Below, one piece after another: positions 16,289 to 22,802 of a stretch of DNA of 22,802 nt. Numbering within the stretch: the first letter of the stretch is position 1; every line of letters starts with the position of its first letter. The DNA comes from Bacteroidia bacterium. GTDB taxonomy: Bacteria; Bacteroidota; Bacteroidia; NS11-12g; UBA955. The position numbers were made by a program, and so were the translations under genes. The notes beneath the pieces are model-generated. The model saw nothing but the letters and a program-made list of their open reading frames with translations, was not told the DNA's origin and made no database searches. Location: positions 1 to 22,802 of the forward strand of contig JALOAG010000015.1 in assembly GCA_023228875.1 (NCBI GenBank). Direction: 5' to 3'.

Positions 16289-18024
16289 TGAGCACTTACC
16301 CATTCGATTAGAGAATCTAGCGTTTTTCTTAGCTGAGTCTTAGAATTGATTTCATCATATGATTCGAAGAGGACTCTACCCAGCTCCTCTCCATGATCAA
16401 TTCGTTTAAACCAAGATGTGTCTCTCTTTTGTTTATCTTTATTATTGTTTTTTGCTATGGTCCCTATGCGTTTTCGCTGTTCTTCATCCAACCCTTCCTT
16501 GAAAATCAGACTTTCACCAACAATATCACATACAGTGGTAGTTGAATTTAGTTCCTGATGTCTTGCTTTGATATTGCTTTTATCTACAACTAGTGCTATA
16601 AGCTTTTCAGCAACTTCCTTACCAACATCAAAAAACACTTGTTCTTCTATTGAAAAACCTTCATTCCAGTCAAAAATTGTAATCCCAGATTTTTGCAAGC
16701 CTGGTTTTTCATCGTTATCAACTTTAACATCGGAATCAATTAACAAGCTGACTATGTACCCGCATCTATTTAAAAATTTGGCAAGTTGAATTGCACTACT
16801 GCCTCCTGATCCATCCACTGGTGATACACCCTTATATCCAAGATGAAAACCATGTTTGGCATATAGATAATTATCCATCGCACGAACCAAGCCAACCTCA
16901 GTTTTTCCCTCACACACAACTATACGCTTTGATAAGAATGCCTCTGGATATCTCCTCATCATTCCTTGAATATTTGATACATCTGCATTCCCGATTACAT
17001 TCATAGTGGTAATGCCCACGCGAGAATTGACAATTATCAGTTCATCAGCAAAAAGCTCAGAGATCGCACTAGGGCAATGAGTTGTCATCAACACTTGCCC
17101 ACAAGCTGTATGGCTTCGCTTCAGTTCGCTTATCAACTGACAGACGCGATAAGGCTCAAGACCAGTTTCGACTTCATCAATCAGTAGTAGCGATGCCTCA
17201 TCTGTACTATTAGTATTCAACCCAATAGATAACAATCTCCTACTACCTAGACCTCGTTGAGAAAAAGGAGCTTCACCAACATATAATTCCACATCAGAAG
17301 AGAATCCATTAGGCTTCATCACCATTTTATTGGTAATTTCTCCTTCAAGGGGAACACTATATTGCTTTCCTGCTGCGGTTACTGCGCTAGAGATTGAATT
17401 CAATGTATCAAAATTTATTGCTTTCGATGCTGTCCGAAAAGCTTCATGGTATGCACTACGCAATTCCCCCTTACCATCAGCATACCTGTGCAGAATTGAA
17501 TTTCTTCCCCATACGAAATCACTATTAAAATCTATCCCAATAGAATTGCATGCAAATAAACGGCGATCGGCAAGGCCCAGATTTTTAGGTTGGAGCCTGT
17601 TACATATAATTTCCCATCGTGGCTCCAACGAACTATCAATTGTGAGTTGTACAGTTAAGCAGGTCTCTTCTTCATCCTTCGGTTCATCATCCCAAGACTC
17701 ATCATGATGTTTAGACAAGGAACCAATAATTGCCGATACACTTCTTAGATAAAGTCCATATTTATCCTCCGCGATGAGAGATTCAGGATACTCGGTATAA
17801 GAACATGTGATAATAATCGGTTCCGTCGTATCGCACTGATAGAAATCAGCATCTGTACTGTTCAAACTCCAGCTCTGCAAAAGATTTAACCTAGCAGCAT
17901 CTAATAAAGTCGTCTTTGTGGAATCTCCTGCGCCGATGAAACAAAGGACTCGCTTATTTGGAATTCCGAATTTACATTCCTTGATACCACGAAAGTTCTT
18001 AATTTCAATTGAAATCAAACGCAT
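16285..18024 (-). CDS. gajA: OLD-family ATPase/TOPRIM nuclease, GajA-type
   Basis: This 579-residue protein is close to the 578 of prototype GajA. ATG 18024 has AAGGAGTGG upstream. The N-terminal ABC-type ATPase begins IEIKNFRGIKE with a Walker A variant GAGDSTKTT (31-39), in which the usual Gly before Lys is Thr. A signature-like SQRGLGSRR (255-263), Walker B LLLIDEVETGLEP (279-291) and the switch His316 (TTHCPSAISEL) follow. The C-terminal TOPRIM domain has CEGKTE (Glu372) and LLIDSDVKVD (Asp430, Asp432), the metal-binding residues of OLD nucleases. Class 2 OLD proteins are by definition paired with a UvrD-like helicase, as here. The expected role is ATP-controlled nicking of phage DNA. I recall the GDSTK Walker variant from related OLD nucleases, so it is probably not a defect. 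Confidence 0.87.
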   Translation of the reverse strand: MRLISIEIKNFRGIKECKFGIPNKRVLCFIGAGDSTKTTLLDAARLNLLQSWSLNSTDADFYQCDTTEPIIITCSYTEYPESLIAEDKYGLYLRSVSAIIGSLSKHHDESWDDEPKDEEETCLTVQLTIDSSLEPRWEIICNRLQPKNLGLADRRLFACNSIGIDFNSDFVWGRNSILHRYADGKGELRSAYHEAFRTASKAINFDTLNSISSAVTAAGKQYSVPLEGEITNKMVMKPNGFSSDVELYVGEAPFSQRGLGSRRLLSIGLNTNSTDEASLLLIDEVETGLEPYRVCQLISELKRSHTACGQVLMTTHCPSAISELFADELIIVNSRVGITTMNVIGNADVSNIQGMMRRYPEAFLSKRIVVCEGKTEVGLVRAMDNYLYAKHGFHLGYKGVSPVDGSGGSSAIQLAKFLNRCGYIVSLLIDSDVKVDNDEKPGLQKSGITIFDWNEGFSIEEQVFFDVGKEVAEKLIALVVDKSNIKARHQELNSTTTVCDIVGESLIFKEGLDEEQRKRIGTIAKNNNKDKQKRDTSWFKRIDHGEELGRVLFESYDEINSKTQLRKTLDSLIEWVSAQ

Positions 18025-18071
18025 AGTACTACCACTCCTTTCTACCTGATAATATTTGAATTAATCCATCC

Positions 18072-18806
18072 TTAATAATTCCAATCCGCATGGCTTACAG
18101 GTAGACTATTCAGTTCATGCCTCAATGCTCTCCAGTTGGGGAGGAACGAATCCATCAACTCGATGAAATAGTCATTATGGGTTCTTTCCAATATATGAAC
18201 CATTTCATGAATAACGATGTATTCAATGCATCTGGGAGGTTTCTTTGCCAATTCCAAGTTTATCAAGATTCTTTTCTTCTTTGGGTTACAAGTCCCCCAT
18301 CTGGTTCTCATCTTCTTTACCTGCCAATCGGAGACATGCACTTTCAAAATCGGTTCCCATTTCTCAATGAGACCTGAAACAATCGTTTTTAGTTCGTTTC
18401 GATAAAAAGCATCCATAATTTCTTGAGCCTTAAGATGAGATGCATCTGGTCTAATGTGCAATTCAAGAGTCTTCTTGTTTTTCTGAATAACCTGTTGTTT
18501 CTCGTTGCCTTCAACTACATCTAGAAGGTACCGTTGTCCTAAGAAGTAATGGCTCTCCCGTTTCAGAAAGTCTCTAGGAGTCTGTCGTTCTACCTTTTTA
18601 AAATCTTCCTGCTGTTTTCGAATCCAGCTGAGTTTCTTCACCAAAAATAGCCTGATGGCATCTCTATCCATATCAAAAGGGACTGTTGCTCGTACAAATC
18701 CCTCGGGGGGATAGACTCGCAGATGAATGTTCTTGATATCCTTGCGGTATATCTCAACATCCACATCAAGGATGGAAATTGATTCAACATTCAGTATGGT
18801 GTTCAT
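18072..18806 (-). CDS. YgjP-like zinc metallopeptidase (DUF45)
   Basis: This is a 244-residue protein. ATG 18806 shares a base with the hsdR stop (TGATG), so translation is coupled; the TTG one codon earlier is less likely. The protein has the YgjP/WLM-like layout: an N-terminal basic region with YPPEGFVRATVP, a conserved RTRWGTCN, then IHEMVHILERTHND with HEXXH (about 200-204) and a third ligand His near 210. Proteins of this family are very often encoded next to hsdR in type I restriction loci, possibly to control the stability of restriction subunits; their real substrate is not settled. The GajA-type gene begins 47 bases downstream on the same strand. Confidence 0.88.
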   Translation of the reverse strand: MNTILNVESISILDVDVEIYRKDIKNIHLRVYPPEGFVRATVPFDMDRDAIRLFLVKKLSWIRKQQEDFKKVERQTPRDFLKRESHYFLGQRYLLDVVEGNEKQQVIQKNKKTLELHIRPDASHLKAQEIMDAFYRNELKTIVSGLIEKWEPILKVHVSDWQVKKMRTRWGTCNPKKKRILINLELAKKPPRCIEYIVIHEMVHILERTHNDYFIELMDSFLPNWRALRHELNSLPVSHADWNY

Positions 18807-19866
18807 CAATATTCTCGCTGATTCTTTGCAAGCTCAACAATGTCATCTTCCGATACCTCATCGACCTTATATTTATCTAGTACTCCCCCTACAGCCTTTT
18901 TAACTGCACGAAGTTTGATAGCGTGGTCTCTCCATCCGTCTTTTTTCGAATGCATGATGGCATCATGAACATCACTGACAAAATCATAGCCCTTGTTGAA
19001 GTTGTCCCAAAGTGCTCGTTTCGCAGGTGAATCTATTCCAGAAGGATAGGTGGTAGAATTATCGGGACTCTTTATCCTAGGAGCAAGGGCAATCAACTCC
19101 TGCAGATATTCTTCATATTCTTTTGTCTGCTTCTTTCTCTCAGATATCAGAGAATCGAGAAGTTCACTCATTTTCGCATAGTAGGCAGGGTTGGTGGTTT
19201 CCTTTTCCACTATCTCTTTTCTGTAGTTTCCTTCTATTACCTCAGCGACTGATTCCTTGTTCTTTTTTATATTCTCAGGCAGCTTCTCGATAGCCTCGCC
19301 ACCCTTATCCACCAACATGTCAACCAGACTGATATCATCAAATGCAGCAAGAACACGACTTTCGTTTGCTCCGATGTATGAATCTATAAGGAAGCGCATC
19401 GCTGGTTCATACTTCTTGAGTTCAATATAGTCTCCACTGGCAAGTTCCACAGCTTTCTTCATACTATGATAGAAGGAGACATCAGACTGGATAGCATGAG
19501 CTTCCTGTTCAGAATAACCCGCTTCATCCATCTCATCTGCAATGTTCGCATATGCCCTGACCAGTGATTTAACCATCTTATATAGTGCTACCCTCTGGGG
19601 TTCTGTATCCTTGAGCGTATCCTTGTATTCAGTATCTCCCACAAAGTAATTAAGGAAATCCCCTTCTTCCTTCGGTGCATCAACAGCCTCACAGAGAGCT
19701 TTGACTGCCTCAAGCGAATTCTCCAGCTTCTTCTTTCCTTCGACAAGCTTGTTCTTCAGGAATCCGCTGATATCCTTGGCATCGTATCCAGCCAAAGCTC
19801 CAGTGGTGTAATCATAGAAGGCACTCTTCAGACTATCGAACAAGTCCTTGTAGTCGATGATATACC
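18806..19866 (-). pseudogene. hsdR: hsdR 3' part, separated by IS66
   Basis: This is the C-terminal portion, about 350 residues, of the type I restriction enzyme R subunit. It starts YIIDYKDLFDSLKSAFYDYT, which continues directly from the GEDKEYGYI at the end of the upstream part once the IS and one target-duplication copy are removed. It includes the helical C-terminal domain that contacts the methyltransferase complex (for example the ALWDNFNKGYDFVSDVHDAI region). The frame is open into the IS end, giving a possible 374-residue chimera from ATG 19930, or a shorter one from ATG 19882 inside the IS repeat. The intact gene would encode the DNA-translocating, cleaving subunit. As interrupted here it cannot make full-length HsdR. 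Confidence 0.88.
19859..19866. repeat. Target site duplication, left copy
   Basis: GATATACC directly abuts the left IS end and is identical to 22515-22522. Eight bases is the known duplication length for IS66-family elements. The perfect match suggests a recent insertion. Confidence 0.93.
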
Positions 19867-19885
19867 GTATGCGTAAACTCATCGC
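19867..19885. repeat. IS66 terminal inverted repeat (tnpC side)
   Basis: 19 bases, 17 of them matching the opposite end in inverted orientation. Read on the minus strand it contains an ATG in frame with the hsdR 3' part. Confidence 0.93.
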
Positions 19886-19945
19886 CCATCCTCTACTAAT
19901 TGAAGATGAGCTAGACTTGGATTCATGCAATATGATGGATTTAGA

Positions 19946-21652
19946 TCAGTAACGCTTGCCCCTCAGAGTATACGGTTCCGTTTTGAAAGGATCGACTTTG
20001 GCTTTACTCAACAGAGTATAGTAATCGTCAACTCCACTAAGATCCGCCTTGCCGGGAATCATCTTATCCCAATCGGCTTCGGTTTTGCACCGGCCAGCTT
20101 GAGAGAAGAGATGAGTAAGGTAACGATGAGGATCAATACCCATGGCTTTGCAACTTTCGGTGAGCGAAAAATAGAGCGCAGAAGCCTCAGCACCCTGAGG
20201 GCTTTGAGCGAAGAGAAAGCCTTTTCGTGCCAAAACGAAGGGCCTAATCGAATTCTCCGCACAATTATTTCCACTGGTAGCATAGGGAATTTCAAGAAAA
20301 GAACACAACTGATCCCACCGTTTGAGAGAATAATCAATAGCAGTGAGAATCGGACTTTTGGCAATAGCTACCTTTTTGTACTTCACAAGCCAAGTGTGTA
20401 TCGCTTCAAGATCTTTTCCCAGTATCTCTTTTCTGTGAGAGAGATACTCTGTTTCACTCAAAGGATGTTCCCCTTTTTGCTTCTCAAGCAACTCTTTTTC
20501 ATGATGAAAGAATACTGCATACAAATCGATGACCTCTTTGGCGAGTTTATGGTTCTTTTGAACTTTCAAAATGTCGGCGAATTTCCTTCGGGCATGTACG
20601 TGGCACCCTATGTGGGTAAAGTTTCCACTCTTAGCGGCATACACATACCCTCCAAGACCATCACTTTGTACGGTATGCGAGTAACCATTCAAAAGAGAAG
20701 CAATAGCAGCATTAGTTCTGTTTCTCAGGTAATCAAAGATGATTGGACCTTTGGAGAAATCTCTTCGGGTAGTAACACGAACTGCCATGAAACACGCCTT
20801 GGGTTCCTCTTCTCCCTCAATTCTCAATACTTGCAGGGGTGTCTCATCAACATTCCAAAGAGGATACTTTCGTACCGAACGCTCCAAAGCCTCTTTCAAG
20901 GGCTTAAGAGAAGAGGCAACTGCCATCATCCAACCGCTCATTGCCTGGCGAGAGAGGTTAATACCCAAAGAGCTAAAACGCTGCTCTTGTCGATACAGCG
21001 GCAGACCGTATTGCATCTTATCGGTTACGATGGTAGCCAACAGCGATGGTTCACAAATTGTCCCTTTCAACAGAGAGGTATCTTCTTCAGTAATTGTAAT
21101 AGTTCGCTCTTCCCCTTCCTCTCCCTGACAAGAAGAACATTGGTACTGCGGATATACATGGCGTACTACTACCTTGGAGGAGGGAATAACTGCAATAGCC
21201 TCTCTGACAAAAGAGCCGCTTTGTTTCATAGGAGAGCCACACTGACAAAAGGGGGCAGTGCCTTCATGGTTGAATTCAACCACAGGGGTATCGGCATCAC
21301 AAGTGAGAAGGCGACTGCGGTTCAATCTTTTAGTAGAACTGGTAGCTTTGTTTTGAGTAAGCTGCTCATCGGAGTCGGTATGTTCCAATACATCAATAGT
21401 ATTTTCATTCTCTGCTTCATCAAAGAACACCAACTGTCCGCTTATGGCAACCTCGCTCTTTTTACCATAGAGTTTTTGGGTAGCAGAAAGGTACAGCCTT
21501 TTCCAATGTTCAACTTCAACTGTCTTACTCTGCAGTTCATCTTCCAAGACTGCAGCACGCTCTTCCAAGGTGGTAACTCGGTCATGCAAAAGGCGGTTTT
21601 CAGCCTCTAAAGAATGGGTAGTAAGTGCTTCTTGATTCGGTGTTTTTTCCAT
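19946..21652 (-). CDS. tnpC: IS66 transposase TnpC
   Basis: This is the DDE transposase of IS66-family elements, about 568 residues from ATG 21652 (a GTG at 21667 would add five; neither has a strong ribosome-binding site). An N-terminal leucine-zipper coiled coil (EAENRLLHDRVTTLEERAAVLEDEL, split by charge) is followed by FGKKSE-like LYGKKSEVA and a zinc-binding segment (CQCGSPMK and CSSC). The catalytic core follows: WNVDETPLQV with the first Asp, SDGLGGYV with the second, and NCAENSIRPFVLARKGFLFA with the Glu. The C-terminal IS66 domain ends in DPHRYLTHLF. Its length is as expected for the family. The antisense frame over this gene is not considered real. Confidence 0.95.
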   Translation of the reverse strand: MEKTPNQEALTTHSLEAENRLLHDRVTTLEERAAVLEDELQSKTVEVEHWKRLYLSATQKLYGKKSEVAISGQLVFFDEAENENTIDVLEHTDSDEQLTQNKATSSTKRLNRSRLLTCDADTPVVEFNHEGTAPFCQCGSPMKQSGSFVREAIAVIPSSKVVVRHVYPQYQCSSCQGEEGEERTITITEEDTSLLKGTICEPSLLATIVTDKMQYGLPLYRQEQRFSSLGINLSRQAMSGWMMAVASSLKPLKEALERSVRKYPLWNVDETPLQVLRIEGEEEPKACFMAVRVTTRRDFSKGPIIFDYLRNRTNAAIASLLNGYSHTVQSDGLGGYVYAAKSGNFTHIGCHVHARRKFADILKVQKNHKLAKEVIDLYAVFFHHEKELLEKQKGEHPLSETEYLSHRKEILGKDLEAIHTWLVKYKKVAIAKSPILTAIDYSLKRWDQLCSFLEIPYATSGNNCAENSIRPFVLARKGFLFAQSPQGAEASALYFSLTESCKAMGIDPHRYLTHLFSQAGRCKTEADWDKMIPGKADLSGVDDYYTLLSKAKVDPFKTEPYTLRGKRY

Positions 21653-21743
21653 GCCAAATAATAGCACATTTACAAGGTAATTACTAGTATCCTAACAAAT
21701 TATGTTGTATTTTTACCTGTTTATTTTAGGCCTTTATGACTTC

Positions 21744-22088
21744 TCAAAAGGCCCATTTACCTTCGTTGGTAGGAAGTTTACGAAACACATCTTGGCCCTG
21801 TAAGAGACGCTTTACATCTTCAACAGAGAGTTGTATAGACTCTCTTTCATCCTGGGGCCAACGAAACGTTCCGCCGTTGAGTTTTTTAGTCATAAGCCAA
21901 AACCCTTCATCCCATACCAGAACCTTGAGAATACTTCGACTTTTGGAACAAAAGAGAAACATCGATTTAGACAAAGGATTAAGATTCATATGATCGACTA
22001 CCAAGGCGGCTAGACTCAGTGCTCCGCTACGCATATCGGTAGGTCCCACCTTTACATAGTAGTCGTACAGATCAAAGTCAAAAAACAT
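21744..22088 (-). CDS. tnpB: IS66 accessory protein TnpB
   Basis: This is a 114-residue protein started at the ATG at 22088 (MFFDFDLYDYYVKVGPTDMRSG), the usual IS66 Orf2 beginning. A longer frame from 22160 only shadows tnpA. The signature WDEGFWLMTKKLNGGTFRWP is characteristic of the family, where the protein is needed for efficient transposition. It overlaps tnpA by 11 bases, indicating coupled translation. Confidence 0.94.
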   Translation of the reverse strand: MFFDFDLYDYYVKVGPTDMRSGALSLAALVVDHMNLNPLSKSMFLFCSKSRSILKVLVWDEGFWLMTKKLNGGTFRWPQDERESIQLSVEDVKRLLQGQDVFRKLPTNEGKWAF

Positions 22089-22440
22089 GAGTCTCTTCCA
22101 AAGCCGAGAGTACCATCGAAAGAGCTGCCTTACTGCTGTGTGGAGTAACTTCGATTGCACAGGATTTGAAAAGAATCCTCACCGGTTCACAGTCAGGGGG
22201 AATCGATGTTTCCTTTTTCTCAATTTTGGCAAAGCCTCCTTTAGCAATTACTCGCTTACTCGTAATTGAATATTCCCATTTTAAACAACTAATAAGGTAG
22301 GCATGATTCGTACCGCTACTTTGAGCATACTTTAAAGGGGAGCTATGTTGCCCTGTCTTATTGCACCACAAACGGTAAGCCGAAAGTACTTCATATCGAT
22401 TCTCTTTCTCTTGATCACTGAGTCTATTAATTTTACCCAT
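22078..22440 (-). CDS. tnpA: IS66 accessory protein TnpA
   Basis: This is a 120-residue first gene of the element, starting at an ATG preceded by AGGAG about ten bases upstream. The N-terminal part (QEKENRYEVLSAYRLWCNKTGQ) is an HTH-like helical region; the C-terminal half (PVRILFKSCAIEVTPHSSKAALSMVLSALEE) matches the beta/alpha tail of IS66 Orf1 proteins (I.l..G..iev). It is thought to assist transposase binding. The 74 bases between it and the IS end must hold the promoter. Confidence 0.9.
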   Translation of the reverse strand: MGKINRLSDQEKENRYEVLSAYRLWCNKTGQHSSPLKYAQSSGTNHAYLISCLKWEYSITSKRVIAKGGFAKIEKKETSIPPDCEPVRILFKSCAIEVTPHSSKAALSMVLSALEETHVF

Positions 22441-22495
22441 AGTCAGTATCTCCTATGGGTAACATTCTCCTTTAACTTACATTTTTAAAATAGAA

Positions 22496-22514
22496 GCGAT
22501 GAGATTACGCTTAC
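22496..22514. repeat. IS66 terminal inverted repeat (tnpA side)
   Basis: 19 bases forming the outer end of the element next to tnpA, inverted relative to 19867-19885 with two mismatches. Confidence 0.93.
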
Positions 22515-22522
22515 GATATACC
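22515..22522. repeat. Target site duplication, right copy
   Basis: GATATACC, identical to 19859-19866. It lies within the codons for GYI of hsdR. Confidence 0.93.
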
Positions 22523-22802
22523 CATATTCCTTATCTTCCCCATCAAGTCTGTTGACCCTACACACTGCTTGGAAAAGGCCATGATTCTGAAGGGATTTGT
22601 CGATATACATATAGGTTGCAGGGGGAGCATCAAAACCAGTAAGGAGCTTGTCCACGACAATGAGCAGCTTCATCTGTGCCGGTTCTTTGATGAATTTCTC
22701 CTTCACTGCATGTTCAAATTCCTCGACTCTATTCACTGCTTTTTCTGGTGGCTCATGGAAGTAATCGGAGAGCATCTTCTGGTAAATCTCGAACCGTTTC
22801 AG
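22515..22802 (-). pseudogene. hsdR: hsdR middle part, cut by IS66 and by the window edge
   Basis: This is part of the superfamily-2 helicase region of HsdR, entering from beyond the window end with no start inside it (the frame is open to base 22802). The motif LLIVVDKLLTGFDAP (motif V region) and LFQAVCRVNRLDGEDKEYGYI (motif VI, with Gln and two Arg) identify it. After GYI the frame runs about nine residues into the IS and stops near 22485, giving an HsdR truncated just after helicase motif VI. The nuclease domain would lie further upstream, outside the window. Confidence 0.9.

Larger units (their letters stand above)
19867..22514 (-). mobile_element. Complete IS66-family element (2,648 bp) inside hsdR
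   Basis: The element carries the three-gene set tnpA, tnpB, tnpC, transcribed on the minus strand. Ends are defined by 19-base inverted repeats: GTATGCGTAAACTCATCGC at 19867-19885 and the complement of GTAAGCGTAATCTCATCGC at 22496-22514, matching at 17 of 19 positions and starting with the IS66-typical GTA. It is flanked by an 8-bp duplication. All three reading frames are intact, so the element looks active. Its genes point in the same direction as hsdR and the defence operon, so transcription from the element may run into the downstream genes. Confidence 0.96.

Noticed and set aside
16285..18024. Inactive GajA because of a degenerate Walker A motif
   Set aside because: The Lys-Thr pair, Walker B, switch His and TOPRIM acids are all present, and I recall the GDSTK variant from related OLD nucleases.
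19925..21610. 561-codon open frame on the plus strand
   Set aside because: It lies wholly antisense to the clear IS66 tnpC gene and its translation has no domain pattern; it is a by-product of tnpC codon use.
1..22802. CRISPR array or tRNA-type attachment site
   Set aside because: No regularly spaced repeats and no tRNA cloverleaf or tRNA fragment were seen on either strand.

Overview
The window looks like the junction between the late end of a prophage or phage-like island and a chromosomal defence island. The host is probably an AT-rich anaerobe. The recombinase cassette is of a type I know mainly from gut Firmicutes, but nothing here fixes the species (a spirochaete is also possible). No rRNA, tRNA or CRISPR array is visible. 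The left two thirds are AT-rich. The hsdR/IS66 segment on the right is visibly richer in GC, which suggests a mosaic of different origins.

Layout. (1) 1-5090, plus strand: the end of a phage tail operon, with a tail hub/tip protein cut by the window edge, a small Ig-like tail protein, a collagen-motif tail fibre and two further receptor-end proteins. No holin or endolysin follows. (2) 5402-6307, minus strand: a single cargo-type gene of unknown function, flanked by hairpin-rich gaps. (3) 6691-10787, plus strand: a tightly packed cassette of an HTH/double-zinc-finger protein, a SHOCT-like mini-protein, a second copy of the HTH/zinc-finger protein, and two overlapping large serine recombinases. 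Only the second recombinase keeps the coiled-coil arm. (4) 10861-13397, plus strand: a 110-residue unknown, a 53-residue ribbon-helix-helix-like protein, and a 648-residue protein ending in an RX4H (HEPN-type) motif. (5) 13398-13822: a gap holding a GC-richer stretch, possibly a gene relic and a junction.

(6) 13823-22802, minus strand: a defence operon read right to left. It consists of hsdR (type I restriction subunit), a YgjP-like metallopeptidase, a GajA-type OLD nuclease, a GajB-type UvrD-like helicase, and a third gene encoding another RX4H HEPN-type protein. An intact 2,648-bp IS66-family element (tnpA, tnpB, tnpC) sits inside hsdR. It has 19-bp terminal inverted repeats and a perfect 8-bp target duplication, so hsdR is a recently broken gene.

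The main candidates for something undescribed are the three-gene Gabija-like operon with a HEPN partner, the paired recombinase cassette with its duplicated zinc-finger regulator, and the RHH-like/HEPN pair at 11277-13397.
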